NCBI GenBank assembly: GCA_963576475.1
Contig: OY754980.1
Span: 5,794,518-5,858,517, forward strand
Direction: 5' to 3'
DNA from: Molanna angustata
Taxonomy: Eukaryota; Arthropoda; Insecta; Trichoptera; Molannidae
Length of the DNA stretch: 64,000 nucleotides
Position numbers and translations under genes: made by a program. Positions 44,046 to 55,210 of the stretch are shown in pieces. Numbering within the stretch: the stretch's first letter is position 1; the number at the start of each line of letters is the position of its first letter. The notes under the pieces are model-generated. The model saw nothing but the letters and a program-made list of their open reading frames with translations. It was not told the origin of the DNA and did not search any database.

Positions 44046-44467
44046 ATTTTTTAGCATCTCAATAGAGACGAAGAAGAAGAAATAAAAAAAAGAAGATGGA
44101 ATATTATAGAAGAACCGGGAAATCAAGGCACCTACTACCTGTCATCGGCTGGGTTGCGTGATCACTTTCTGCCCTTGCGCAACGTTCACCAATTCAGCAT
44201 ACCTTTTTATTGATCACCCTTTTTCCTATCAATCCAATTTTTGAAAATTCTATAAGTATATCATGTTATTGATTAAAATCCTTTCAATTGAGAATAAGTT
44301 TAAAAAAACTTCATCGCCAGAGACGAAGAAACTTTTTAGCAACGCCAACTATTAAGAAATTTGTTTGTAAACAATAAAAGCAACAGTCCTTATGCATGAA
44401 GTGACAATGATTTCCCGATTCTCCAATAATATACCATCTTCGTCTCTATTGAGATGTTAAAAGTTGG
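44046..44467. mobile_element. Long-armed MITE C, copy 2
   Basis: AGCATCTCAATAGAGACGAAG on the left and CTTCGTCTCTATTGAGATGTT on the right; interior landmarks CATCGGCTGGGTTGCGTGATC, TTGCGCAACGTTCACCAATT and AAAGCAACAGTCCTTATG match 35610-36046. A small AAGAAGAAATAAAA insertion disrupts the left arm. Confidence 0.8.
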
Positions 44468-44572
44468 TTATAAAAATCCCCGACGCGACGCCGACGGGAG
44501 GAAATAAAATGTTTGCGTATAACTATGCAACCATATAAAATATTCGATATGAAAATATAAAAAAAACGAGTG

Positions 44573-44690
44573 GGTTGTGGCCAATGCTAAACTCCTCACT
44601 AACAAATCATTCTATAAAGTATAAAAATTTTGTATGGAAAATATTCAGTATTTTCATGAAATAATAATTAAGTATTTTATTTAATTAGTC
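44573..44690 (-). mobile_element. Dispersed element B, right-end fragment
   Basis: AAAACGAGTGGGTTGTGGCCAATGCTAAAC and TTTGTATGGAAAATATTCAG are the reverse complement of the last 110 bp of 43395-43985. Confidence 0.75.
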
Positions 44691-45026
44691 TTCTTCTGCT
44701 TTAGTTAGGACTGTGTCCTGTTATTCTCGGAGCCTGCTCTTGTGAAGTGGACGTCCAGCTATCCTTCGATCGTTTGGGTGGTCTTCCAGGGGGTCTGCCA
44801 TTTGTTATCTCCCCATCCGCTGCCATCCTCACCACTCGATCCGAACCCGCTCTCCCCACAACTCCGCCATTGCCGGTCCCAAGCTCGGATGCAAAAGGAG
44901 GAGGGTTCTTAGGTGAGGTCAGCAGCCTACCTGGAGTAAAAGAAAGAGCAAGCTCACAGCCCGGAAAACCAAGCCTCGGAACACGGTGGATTTAATTAGT
45001 AGTTAGTTAAATTAATGTACAGTATA
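44691..45026 (-). mobile_element. Possible LINE C-terminal scrap
   Basis: The minus strand around 44810-44700 reads GRPPGRPPKRSKDSWTST, like a degraded GRPxxR LINE tail. The GC-richer remainder to 45000 is unassigned. Confidence 0.35.
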
Positions 45027-46440
45027 TTAACTTATTTCTACTTTTTTGTATGTATATAGGTATGTATATTTTTCATGAAATTGATCATTCTTGGGTAAAG
45101 GCCTCTTCCAATAGTTTCCATATCTTTGCCCTTTTCTTTCCAGTCCGTTCCCCCTGTTGTTATAATACCATCGATTCACCTTTTGTACGGCCTGCCAACA
45201 TTTCTTTTTCCTTTGGGTACCGTTCATATCGTGGTTAGTAAGGTCCATCTATCATCACTGTGAAACGCGATGAGTGTCCAGCCCATTGCCACTTGAATTT
45301 TAAAGCTTATTTTAGCGTATCTGTTAATTTTGTCTTTTTCATAATAATATCACTATTAATCTTATGTATTTTTCCGCTGCCTTAATGTGCTTTTTTCCTT
45401 TGCTCTTTGACATGATTTTATTGCTGTTTTTTGTCATCTTTTGTAAAAGTCCAAGTTTGGCATGCATATAACAGGTTTCCATTACTGTTTTATTTTTCAT
45501 TTCTGAATTGAAGTCTCCTTTTAGTAGGTATTTCTTTCTGGGTCCAAAACTTTTCCATATTCACTCTTCTATTTATTTCTTCTTCGTTTCTAGTGTTTTT
45601 GAAAGATACTTAGTTTCCCAAGGTAAATTAGAAGAATTCACTACGAAGAGTTCATCATACGAGTCAAATTCAATTCAAATATAAGTCAATTTTCTGAGTA
45701 TCTATATTTATCTATATTTTATGTCCATTTGTCATTATTTTTGTCTTATTCGCGTTCATTTCTAACCCTACTCGCGTACTTTCTTGGTTTAATTCATTCA
45801 ACATAGTTTCTAATGCTCTTAATAGGTTTTCATTGAAGATGACAATATCATCCGCAAATCTGAGATGGCTTAAAAATTTGTCTTTAATGTTAATGCCCTT
45901 ATTCTTCCAGTTAAGGCCTCTAAAAATCTCCTCTAACACGGCGATAAATAATTTAGGAGATGTCTGACACCTCTTTCTATTGTTATGTCGTCTCCACTTT
46001 TCTTGAGTCAAACGTTGCTTATACTGTTCTTGTATATGTATGTTTTCAATTAAGTTCAAGTATTTTTTGTTGATATTGAGTGCCTTTAATGCTTTCCATA
46101 TTGCATTGTGGCTTATACTATCGAAAGCTTTGCTGTAGTCAATAAACGCTATGTAAAATATTATATTAAACTCTTTATATTTTTCAATGATTTGTTCTAA
46201 GGAATGTATATGGTCTGTCGTTGAAAAGCCTGAACGAAAACGAGCTTGTTCTATACAAATATTTTTCTGAGCAGATTTCAAACCCTCCCCAACGCTACAT
46301 ATTGGGTTTTTCCCAAAGAGTATAGAGAATGGACCCAAATTTACGAAGTAATGTTTAAAAATACTGTATTCTTCATTTCCCTCTTCTTTAGTTAGATTAA
46401 AGAGTTTTCTCGACATTTTTCTTTCAGATACCAACTTTGC
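45027..46440 (-). mobile_element. RTE-like LINE, eroded
   Basis: The minus-strand RT frame (46434-45712) reads EQARFRSGFSTTDHIHSLEQ, FIDYSKAFDSISH, SPKLFIAVLEEIFRGLNW and LRFADDIVI. The segment expected between KRLTQEKW and SPKLF (RGVRQGD) is damaged. Below 45712, pieces such as LLYACQTWTF (about 45470) and the C-terminal RWYYNNRGNGLERKGQ (45200) follow in shifting frames. This fits the RTE clade. The element is 5' truncated and inactive. Confidence 0.8.
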
Positions 46441-47061
46441 CGAAACCTAAAATCTGATAAAATCTTAAAATAATAAAAAATGAGGACATAAGGAGAGAAT
46501 GCAAGATAAAGAAGGATATATGTGTCACTGGTGGGTGTGTCATTGGTCTATGATATATTGTGTCATTGGTCTATGATATATTGTGTCATTGGTATATATA
46601 TATTATTTTTCTATGTGTTGTATTTTGTTTTTTATTTTCTTGTCAAACAATATATTTTAAATACACTGATTTTACGTGTCATTTTTATGGAAGTGTATTA
46701 TTATAATTTTTTTTCTCATATTGTTATTATTGTTTTTTTTGTTTATTGTCGATCATGTGGTTGATGTTTATGGTGTTGTTGTTTTGATGTGTGCGTATGT
46801 ATGTGCATGTGTGTATGTGTATATGTGCATATATGCATGTATATATGTATAATGTATATTATTGTATTTCACTGAATAGCCTCACATTAAGACAGGCGTA
46901 GCCGTTTAGGTGAGGTTATGATGAATAAAAAGAGAGAGGAGGAAGTTATTATGTATTATGTTTTGTTGACTTTTTAGTTTCTTTTCTTTCTTTTTTGTAC
47001 TTGCATTTTTACTGTATTAATAAATAAATAAATAAATAAATAAAATAAATATTATAATGTA
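46441..47061 (+). mobile_element. LINE 3' UTR with a hairpin and (TAAA)n tail; local tandem repeat
   Basis: A 23-bp unit GTGTCATTGGTCTATGATAT is repeated at 46521-46600. Further on CCTCAC...GTGAGG (46881-46915) forms an outer stem around GGC-GTA-GCC. The tail AATAAATAAATAAATAAAATAAA is at 47020-47050. The arrangement is like other LINE 3' ends in this window. Coding part absent. Confidence 0.5.
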
Positions 47062-47330
47062 AAATAAAAGTGAATGCCATGAGGTGGTTTGGACATATTG
47101 AAAGAATGAACGATGAACGACTGACCAAAAAAATATACATGGGTGTAAGAGATGGAATGAATAGCAGCGGTCGCCCCAGAAAGGGATGGCATGATCATGT
47201 GAATGATATTTTGAAAGAAGGAAACATAAAAAGTTTGAACAATCGACGAGCATGTATGAAACGATGCATGGATGTAAAGGAAGCCAGGTAAGTAAGGGAC
47301 ATGGCGTGATGGTATATATGTATGTAAAAT
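47062..47330 (+). mobile_element. LINE family E, 3' end with internal deletion
   Basis: The frame 47070-47291 reads MRWFGHIERMNDERLTKKIY, SGRPRKGWHDHVNDILKEGN and RACMKRCMDVKEAR, then GGACATGGCGTGATGGTATAT as the 3' end. Compared with 49664-50081 it lacks the segment between VKEA and the final VRDMA. Confidence 0.85.
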
Positions 47331-47822
47331 CTGATATTTTTCGGTGAAGTATATATGCTTCCACTACATCCTTTGTCATTTCATCACATTATAAATATTT
47401 CACCTTTTGTCATTGTGGCTCATTAAACAGCTTGATCATGTCCATTAACAATTCATTATCTTCCACTCCAACATTCATTAAACTTCTGATCCATGTACAT
47501 ATGTAATAATTTCCCCATACGTCCTTTGAAAATGCATTTTTCGAATACTTTTTTTGTTGTTGTTGCATAATGTATTCGGTGTCCGTGTTTCGAAACTATT
47601 ACAAGTGTCAAGAACCTACCTTTTTTTATTCCTTATATTTCCTCGACGTTCGAAGTAAATAAAAAATCATACTTAGTTTTGGTAATTTTAACGAAAGTAT
47701 CAGTAATAGTAGAGTCAAAATACTTTGATTTCATAAAATTGTGTCCAAAAGTTTTGAACAATTTTAGGAACCGGATTGAAATAGTGCTTCCAATCAATTC
47801 TATTATCAACCTTTTCGGGTGT
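47331..47822. other. No gene seen
   Basis: AT-rich. Confidence 0.5.
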
Positions 47823-47945
47823 CCCATAAGAGGTGGGTAATCGAAAATACAAAAGGCAACAATAACATCTCACATAGTTCAGCAATGAGATACACCACCC
47901 ATTCTGAATGTAGTGACTTTTCAGGTGAGACGAGACTCCTTTTTT
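47823..47945 (-). repeat. Dispersed repeat R, copy 2 (partial)
   Basis: AATCGAAAATACAAAAGGCAACAATAAC, ACCACCCATTCTGAATGTAG and AGGTGAGACGAGACT are the reverse complement of the right part of 52201-52432. Confidence 0.75.
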
Positions 47946-47971
47946 TGGAGATGATAATGGTGTAAAAATTG

Positions 47972-48165
47972 TCGTCCCCTGTGGCTCAGTTGGTTAGGTA
48001 TCTGACTGCTGATCCAAAGGTCCCGGGTTCAATTTCCGGTGAAGACACAGTTTTTAGACTGTGTTTTCAGTCTGATTGATATTGTACGTTCCCAGAATGT
48101 GGCAACTTGTTATTGGGTGCGTGTTAAATTAATATTTGACTGCCCTAGAAGTAAAAAATAAATTT
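47972..48165 (+). mobile_element. SINE-2
   Basis: TGGCTCAGTTGGTTAGG and GGGTTCAATTTCCGG are the A- and B-box regions. GAAGACACAGTTTTTAGAC and CCAGAATGTGGCAAC continue the body. The tail is short (GTAAAAAATAAA). Confidence 0.85.
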
Positions 48166-48649
48166 ACAAACCTTTGATCAGATATAATTTATTTATTTTG
48201 TTATATTTTTGTAGGGGTTCGAATGGGTGATAGGCTACAATGATGCTCATTTTTCTGGAAAATTTGTGTCTATAAAATGTTGTAATGCGCCTAGTTGCAT
48301 AAACATCGGCAACAATATCACCAAGTCCGATTCTCTAGCGTCCACGAGTGGTCTCATTGACCCCGCGAACCCTGGGCAATGTGATCACTGTTTTAACATC
48401 AGTATCATAGCATATAGAGAAAGGGCGCATGGCGAATCTCTGGCGCCATAAAACTGGAACCCTCCAGCTAAGGGAAGGTAACCCCGACAGAAAATCCACC
48501 GAAGAAGGCAACGGGAAACCACTTCGGTCATTATTTTCCCAGGATATCACTATATTTTTGTAGCCTTTTACACATACAGAATAAAGCAATATCAAAACAT
48601 GCTAAACGCATAGAAAAAAAATATGTAAATTAGCAAAATTTGAACATTA
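48166..48649. other. No gene seen
   Basis: GC-richer stretch 48290-48520, including GAAGGCAACGGGAAACCACTTC, a word known from dispersed insect repeats. No gene can be supported. Confidence 0.4.
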
Positions 48650-48752
48650 TCGAATGAGTAGGTATTTTAGTCTATAATCGATAAAGTAGAATAAACACGC
48701 TGTAAATAGCACATAGTAGGTACACAGCACACATACATACACCCTTACACAC

Positions 48753-48771
48753 ATAAACACACACACACACA

Positions 48772-48846
<75 letters not shown>
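48753..48846. repeat. (AC)n microsatellite
   Basis: About 45 AC units with two T interruptions, expanded from the GT-rich tract that other element-B copies have at the same place. Confidence 0.98.
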
Positions 48847-48849
<3 letters not shown>

Positions 48850-48896
48850 CATTTTGATGAAACTTTCAGAATACAATCTCAGCATGATACTAGTTT

Positions 48897-49379
48897 TTTC
48901 GCTTTTTCCACCACCACCTGCTCTGCATGTGGGGACTGTAAACGGCCCCTTCACAGAACGCTACATGAGCAAAAAAAAGAAAATGCATAGCACGAAAAGT
49001 AGCTCATGGAGCCCTCTAGATTAGCAATCTCGGCACCATAGTGCAAAAAGAACAATCAACGAATGTGAATAAAAGATTCACACTCGTGGACTGTCATCGA
49101 CTTCAGATCTTTTCAAATGTAAAGCATTTGTGACATAGGAAAGCATTTGTTTCAAAGCAAAGTGTGACTAAGATCTCTTTAATAAAATAGACTTAATGGG
49201 AATCAACCTGTAGTAAGGAACCATATCTATGACAGAACTTCTTGAAGGCTTTAAAATTTTTCTTCGAGATCACAAAATCCGCAAGGCCAATGGGACCTTG
49301 AAGAGGCTCACGGACAGCAACGAGGAGTTCCGATCTATAAAAGGACACCATTGGGTGGCAACAATCTCACAGGATATAT
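48897..49379 (-). mobile_element. R1-clade LINE, truncated 3' end (second copy)
   Basis: Co-linear with 53037-53490: CCACCACCACCTGCTCTGC, CGGCCCCTTCACAGAACGCTA, ATGCATAGCACGAAAAGTAGC, GGAGCCCTCTAGATTAGCAAT, through the end of the ORF to GGATAT. It is flanked by TACTAGTT / TATTAGTT, a probable short target duplication. About 480 bp. Confidence 0.85.
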
Positions 49380-49440
49380 TAGTTGTTAATCTGCAATAAA
49401 AAAAATAACTGAAAAATTGCCAATGCATAACCCCCCTTGG

Positions 49441-49663
49441 GGTTGTGAGTGAAACAAAGTGCCATGAAACAAAACAGCAAATTATAACCTATCTACAATA
49501 TATTGAACTAATTAAAAAAATGAATTCCAAGAAATAACTTAATAAATAAAAAAATAAAATAACTGTCCAATTACTTTTCAAATAATCCTCTCGGTCTCAA
49601 AATAGTTTAAAGTAAAGACCACAAATTGTTAAATTAAAAAAAATCCATGTTTAATTAAAAATA
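49441..49663. other. No gene seen
   Basis: AT-rich; ends with the left copy of an 11-bp target duplication (49653-49663). Confidence 0.5.
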
Positions 49664-50081
49664 CATACATACATACATACCATCACGCCATGTCCCTCAC
49701 GGGGTAGGCAGAGAGAACCGAACGCCACATTTTTCTATCTTGACACGCATTCATCGCCTCCTTAACATTCATACATCGTCTTATACATGTTCGTCTGTTG
49801 TTCACGCTTCTTACATTTCCATCTTTCAAAATATCGTTTACATGGTCGTGCCATCCTTTTCTTGGGCGCCCGCGACCTCTTATTCCGTTCCTGTCAGATT
49901 TGTATATTTTCTTCGTCAGGCGTTCTTCGTTCATTCTCCCCAAGTGGCCAAACCATCTCAATGTGTTAACTTTCATTCTGTTAATTACATCTTTCTTTAT
50001 CTTACATTCTTTCCTTGTATCTTCATTCCGAACTCTATCATACATCGTTCTGTTACAAATTCTTCTAAGCGATCTCATTTC
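49664..50081 (-). mobile_element. LINE family E, 3' end with target duplication
   Basis: The uninterrupted minus-strand frame 50078-49683 (about 130 codons) contains RRICNRTMYDRVRNEDTRKE, LRWFGHLGRMNEERLTKKIY, GRGRPRKGWHDHVNDILKD and a YPVRDMA end, then GGCGTGATGGTATGTATG. The tail is (GTAT)n. AATTAAAAATA flanks both sides (49653-49663, 50082-50092). The intact frame suggests a fairly recent insertion. Confidence 0.85.
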
Positions 50082-51651
50082 AATTAAAAATATGTATATT
50101 AATATTTAGTAAACTTTCTAGCTAAGCCTTTCTCGTAAACCACTTTCCTCAATTAGTTCCAGTACTTTATCCACAGCTGGAGAAAGTTCTCTTCTAAAAT
50201 TTTCAAATTATTTCCGCTTTGAGCTGTCATCCAATCTACTTTATTATGTTATTTTAAACTTTAAATAGGGCGTGAAATAAAAAAAAATATTCTTTTTCCA
50301 GCTGTCTCTCTGCCTACCCCATAAGAGAGATGTCATGAATGTGAGTATTTATTTATACCGGTATATTCAAACATAATTTAATTCCAACTTGATTTTCATT
50401 TAAATATTTCGGAGACATTTGTAAGAGAATATTTTAAATGAATAGTCTCATTTGCGAAAAAACGAGTTTATCTGACACATAAGATGACTTCTATACAAAT
50501 GTTGGTACGAGTATACCAAAAAAATATTCAACATTTAGAAGAAGAAGGACTGACCCGAATATGGACTATATAAATAAAATTGTAATTTAGATAAATAAAT
50601 TTAATTTAAATGCAAATCCAAGATACCAATACATATTTTGATTGTAGGTGGGTTAAATAAAAAAAAAAACATTCAAATGATTCCACTTTCGTATATTTAT
50701 AAAATGTTATAAATACACATTATATTTTTAAATACACATAAATTACGTCCAATTCTTTAACTCCTTAAGAACGTTCCGGCTAAAATAGATAGGTATGTTC
50801 GTATTTGACTTAGTCTAAGTTGATATTCTATAACGCTGAAATATGAACGATCCTATTCAGGAACGTTCTAACTCAAAGTATGTAAGTCACAATTTACTTC
50901 AATTTCCAATTATAAGCAACTGTAAAAACGTTCCAAATATTAGTTCACACCTAACTGGAGCTTACTAGTAATTTTATCAGCAGGCGAAACGGTCGTCTTG
51001 GACGGAAGTATAAATAAAATTGTAGAAGAAAAAAACATTGTTTTTTTTATAAATATTTAATTTGTATAATGGAATTCTACATAGCCAACGCTGTCAGTAT
51101 GAAAAAAATAAAAAGCTTTGCGTTATGTTGAAAATAATAACATACATAAGTATCTATATTAGTGCAGATCAAAGACCTTATAATAATGTATATACTTTAG
51201 TATATAAGGTCTTTGGTGCAGATCAATTGAAATGTTGGTTAGGCGACATCAAAACATGGTCGAACAGTGCGCTGTACGAATGCGTAGTTTGCGCCATATA
51301 CAATTTGTGTTCAAATTATTATCCATGGTGCACTAATATTGTAAGATTTTGGTTTTAAAAAACATCGTACAGAATACGAAATTAAATTCAAATGACCTTA
51401 GTTCTAATATTTTATCACGTTCCTATTTTAGTTCAAAAAATTACAGAATTGGACGTATAATGGCCCGGTATTTTAGTTGGTGATTAAGTAATCGAAGTAA
51501 AAAGTTAATCGGAGATTAAATTTCATTATGAAAAATCAGTTACGATTTTTTTAATTAATATTTGGCATTCCATCCGATATAATACCCTCAGCTATAGACA
51601 TATTTTACGCTTTCTGTAGTTATTGTCTATTTCGCATCTGTCAAATTGTCA
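50082..51651. other. No gene seen; palindrome
   Basis: 50300-50340 is a plus-strand scrap of the LINE family E end (TCTCTGCCTACCCC). CAAAGACCTTATA (51170-51182) and TATAAGGTCTTTG (51203-51215) form a perfect 13-bp hairpin, flanked by direct repeats GTGCAGATC. The rest is AT-rich. Confidence 0.5.
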
Positions 51652-51670
51652 TCTGTCAAATTGTCAATAT

Positions 51671-51940
51671 CATCATCATCATCATCTGTGGCTCCACAAC
51701 CCAGGTCGGGTCTTAGCCTCCTGCAGAGCCCGCCTCCATGACTGTCGATCCTGCGACGCATTGCGCCAGTTATGGACGCCGATGCTGTTCGCATCCTTCA
51801 CCACTCCGTCCAGCCATCGAAGCTTCGGCCTTCCAACTTTTCTTCGTCCCCCCGGTGCACCATTCATGATCCGTCTTGGGACGTCCTCCTCGCTCATTCT
51901 TTGGACGTGTCCAGCCCATCTGAGTCTTCCTATTCTTATT
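51671..51940 (-). mobile_element. 5'-truncated LINE 3' end, (ATG)n tail, 19-bp target duplication
   Basis: The minus-strand frame 51948-51682 reads RIGRLRWAGHVQRMSEEDVP, GGRRKVGRPKLRWLDGVVKD and RPGLWSHR, then CAGATGATGATGATGATG. TCTGTCAAATTGTCAATAT occurs at 51652-51670 and 51941-51959. Same family as 4117-4462. Confidence 0.9.
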
Positions 51941-51959
51941 TCTGTCAAATTGTCAATAT

Positions 51960-52200
51960 ATAACCTTAAATAACGAACGTGACGCGACGCTGTGAATAAA
52001 TATCATTTTATTATTATAAACTGCATAATTTTGTATGTTTCATTACACAATATGGTAAGTTTTTTTTTATACCAATCAATTTTTTTTTACTAAATCAATC
52101 ATTTTGATGACTATTGAATGCATATTTTACAGATGGATCTGGAATTAAGTGATTTTGATATTATATCTTTTGTGGAATATTCATTCATACTTTCATTCAT
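51960..52200. other. No gene seen
   Basis: AT-rich. Confidence 0.5.
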
Positions 52201-52432
52201 ACTATCACGGCATATACCACAATGTGGGGTAACCAGCGAAAGGTGTGCGGGTGTGCATTGCCTTATTAAAGGGAGCACAACATATCTGTGTATACCCACA
52301 CACCAGTCTCGTCTCACCTCAAAAGACACTACATTCAGAATGGGTGGTGAACTTCGTTGCTGAACTATGTGATATGTTATTGTTGCCTGTTGTATTTTCG
52401 ATTACCCGGCTCTTACGGGACACTCGAAAACA
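52201..52432 (+). repeat. Dispersed repeat R, copy 3 (longest)
   Basis: ATCACGGCATATACCACAAT, CCCACACACCAGTCTCGTC, AAGACACTACATTCAGAATG, GAACTTCGTTGCTGAACTATG and TCTTACGGGACACTCG. It includes about 80 bp more at the left than copy 1. Confidence 0.8.
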
Positions 52433-53036
52433 ATAATAGAAAAGAGTGGAAGCACTATTCTAAGCCGGTGCCTCATAGCCTCATGTGGAATATCTAATAG
52501 AAATCAATGATATAATACGTCATTGATATAAATATATTGAAACAGGATGGTTCATTCTAGGGAGTGGGATGAAAAAATAATTATTGCAAATGTAAAGTTA
52601 TAAAATGCGTACCTGACGAATTAATATGGCTGACAGATTGTTTTTAGGCAATACATTTTCATTTATGTAAGAAAAAAGGAAAATAAATATTAAACACTCG
52701 AACAAAAAAAAGTAAAGTAAAGTAAATTTATTAATATGAAAGTATACAAAGGATACATCATGACATATGATGACATGTATCCTTTGTATACTTTACTTTA
52801 TATAACACAAATAAATTTGAAATTCTCTCCGAAAAGAAGGAAACCTTGTGCTTCGGGGAGGAGTTCACAAAACTTAAAATTAACAAGATACATAAAATAG
52901 AAAGAGTCTACAGTAAGGTACACAAGACATCAGAGTTCATAAAAAATAATTATTTTTTAATTAAGTCATGGTTATAAGAGCATTATGTATAGTTACTTTT
53001 AGTAAAAATTAAATAAACCACTAAAATTTACGGCTT
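52433..53036. other. No gene seen; 20-bp perfect hairpin
   Basis: AAAGTATACAAAGGATACAT (52739-52758) and its exact reverse complement (52775-52794) flank a 16-nt spacer. (AAGTA)n-like sequence precedes it. The remainder is AT-rich. Confidence 0.6.
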
Positions 53037-53299
53037 CGCTACTCCCACCACCACCCGCTCTGCCTATGGGGACTGTAATCGGCCCCTTCACAGAACGCTA
53101 AGTGAACGACAAAAAAAAATGCATAGCACGAAAAGTAGCTCATGGAGCCCTCTAGATTAGCAATCTCGGCACCATAGTGCAAAAAGAAACAATCAACGAG
53201 TGCGAACAGAAAATTCACACCCGTGGACTGTCTATGACCTCAGATCCCCCTACATGCAGACCATCAGAGAAGTGACCAAGATCTCTGGAAATAATTAAT

Positions 53300-55210
53300 T
53301 TAACGGGAATCTTCTAAAAGTAAGGCACCATATCTATGACAGAAAACCTTAAAAGCTTTATAATTTTTCTTCGAGATCACAAAATCCGCATGATCAATAG
53401 GACCTTGAAGAGGCCCACGGACAGCAACGAGGAGCTCCGATCTATATGAGGACACCATTGGGTGGCAACATTCCCAAAGGATATGTTCCGAAGTTTGGTC
53501 CGGGTATTGACAGAAATGACATGAAGCAGAGGAGGCAATGTTAAATCGGTGAAGATAACTTTTAAAGTTTCCGTGTCCTGTGAAAAATTGGGAAGTCCAA
53601 AAGTCTGGAACAACCCAGGGAGATTTAAGACGATACCTCACGTCGGGAAAAAATAAGTAGGTAATTCTTCCCACTGAGCAGGCCGTCCAGCGAGTCTGCC
53701 AGATGTTCTGCAAATTTTCATTTACAGTCCTTTCAACAAAGCCGCGTGACACTCGACCCTCTGGAGGGAAGAGAGGAATATTTCCGATCATAGAAGAACA
53801 GCCCCGCGTAAGGTTGAAAACAGCCCCTCTACGCTGAAGTTCCAGATCAAGGGGAGTCATGCCTGTCAAAATTGGCAGTGCTTCAGTGGGACTCGTTCCA
53901 TATGCTTTGGATAGAGCGATGAGAGCGAATCGTTGGCCTGAGAGCAAAATTCTACGTATATGTTGAAGCTCACAGGCGTGAGACCAACATCCTGCTGCAT
54001 AGCAAGCAATGCCGAGGTAAACTGCCTTATAGAAAAGACAGGATACTTGAAACTGTAAACCCCAGTGTGCCTTGGCGATGTGTGAGATCTTTAAAAAAGC
54101 AGACTTAGCTTTGTCGACACACAATCGAGCATGGTTTTTAAAATTTGGTCCTCTTTCCAGAACAACTCCTAGGCAAGTGATTTGGTCCCGAAAACTTACA
54201 TTTGTTACTGAGAACTTAATAGACGGCTGTCTACGTAGTAAGCCTTTGAAAACCAAGCCATATGTCTTATTAGGAGCGAAGCAAAGTTTATTTTTTACAC
54301 CCCAGTCGGAAACTAAGGAAAGAGCTTGAGTAGCTGAGTTCTCAATAAATCTACGGGAATTACCACGGACGAGGATGTATGCATCATCGGCATACGCTTG
54401 AATCGTACAATTACTGGAGAGAGGAAGATCCAGCAAGTCATCAAAAAGAATGTTCCAGAGAAGTGGACCGAGAACAGAACCCTGAGGACATCCAATGCTT
54501 ACCTGTCGCGTATGTAGAAATTGTCCCCCAGGCAGGACTATGCGGCGATTTTCAAAGTAACTCTTAACTATCAGATATATATTGCGGGGTATATTCCTTG
54601 ACTTCAGTTTATGCAAAATGAGCGGCCACCAAGCATTGTCAAATGCACCACTAATGTCAAGGGAAATAGCAATAAAATATTTTTCGTCAGAAGGTCTTAC
54701 AAATTCTGACATATAGTTTATAGCATCGACTGTTGAAATTCCAGGTCGGAAGCCAAATTGGCGAGAAGAAAGTGGACATGAGTTAGAAAGATGGGATTCA
54801 ATTCTACTGCATATAAGTCTTTCCAGAATCTTGCCCAGAATAGGCAGGAGAGTAACAGGTCTATATGCTTTTGGGTCCGTGCTAGGACGATCGCATCGTT
54901 TGGGAATTATAGTCATGAGGCCCGTTTTCCAACAGTCTGGAAAACAGCCCTCGTCTAAACATCTTTTTAAGAGGGAAACCATTTCAAATTGAGCCAAACG
55001 CCAACATCTTTGTATTAAAATAGAGTCGATACGGTCGAGGCCTGGGGATTTATTTAGTTTAAGGTTCCCAATAATTAAATCGAGTTCCTCAACAGAAACT
55101 GGTGGCGAAGCGGGTGTCTGAGGAATGTTGTGTTGAAGAGCACGTACCCATTTATGAAAAACATTATCGGTAGACGGATCATCCGATGGAATCAACGCGT
55201 CCAGAATCAA
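53300..55210 (-). CDS. R1-clade LINE ORF2, reverse transcriptase half
   Basis: 636 residues. RT copies element RNA into the nicked target. Motifs by residue from 55210: NKSPGLDRID (53-62), YRPVTLLPILGKILERL (116-132), LDISGAFD with catalytic Asp185, GCPQGSVLGP (240-249), YADD (273-276). A C-terminal zinc motif CHFC-x8-H-x4-C (about residues 565-583) follows. No internal stop. It joins the endonuclease half by a one-base shift at about 55207, where ...SLDSTA runs into ILDALIPSDD. Without that shift ORF2 would be about 1,057 codons, near full length for the clade. All catalytic residues are present. Confidence 0.9.
   Translation of the reverse strand: MILDALIPSDDPSTDNVFHKWVRALQHNIPQTPASPPVSVEELDLIIGNLKLNKSPGLDRIDSILIQRCWRLAQFEMVSLLKRCLDEGCFPDCWKTGLMTIIPKRCDRPSTDPKAYRPVTLLPILGKILERLICSRIESHLSNSCPLSSRQFGFRPGISTVDAINYMSEFVRPSDEKYFIAISLDISGAFDNAWWPLILHKLKSRNIPRNIYLIVKSYFENRRIVLPGGQFLHTRQVSIGCPQGSVLGPLLWNILFDDLLDLPLSSNCTIQAYADDAYILVRGNSRRFIENSATQALSLVSDWGVKNKLCFAPNKTYGLVFKGLLRRQPSIKFSVTNVSFRDQITCLGVVLERGPNFKNHARLCVDKAKSAFLKISHIAKAHWGLQFQVSCLFYKAVYLGIACYAAGCWSHACELQHIRRILLSGQRFALIALSKAYGTSPTEALPILTGMTPLDLELQRRGAVFNLTRGCSSMIGNIPLFPPEGRVSRGFVERTVNENLQNIWQTRWTACSVGRITYLFFPDVRYRLKSPWVVPDFWTSQFFTGHGNFKSYLHRFNIASSASCHFCQYPDQTSEHILWECCHPMVSSYRSELLVAVRGPLQGPIDHADFVISKKNYKAFKVFCHRYGALLLEDSR

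Larger units (their letters stand above)
48650..49440 (-). mobile_element. Dispersed element B, interrupted by a LINE end
   Basis: Left part: GTCTATAATCGATAAAGTAGAATAAACACGC, a long AC tract, GAAACTTTCAGAATACAATCTCAGCATGATACTAG. Right part: TTAGTTGTTAATCTGCAATA and CCCCCTTGGGGTTGTGAGTG. Together they give the reverse complement of 43395-43650. The R1-type LINE end 48897-49379 is inserted between them. Confidence 0.75.

Noticed and set aside
48647..48954. Cys-Val repeat frames
   Set aside because: Translation of the (AC)n microsatellite.
49740..50109. Plus-strand frames opposite LINE family E
   Set aside because: Shadows; the minus-strand frame carries the LINE C-terminal motifs.
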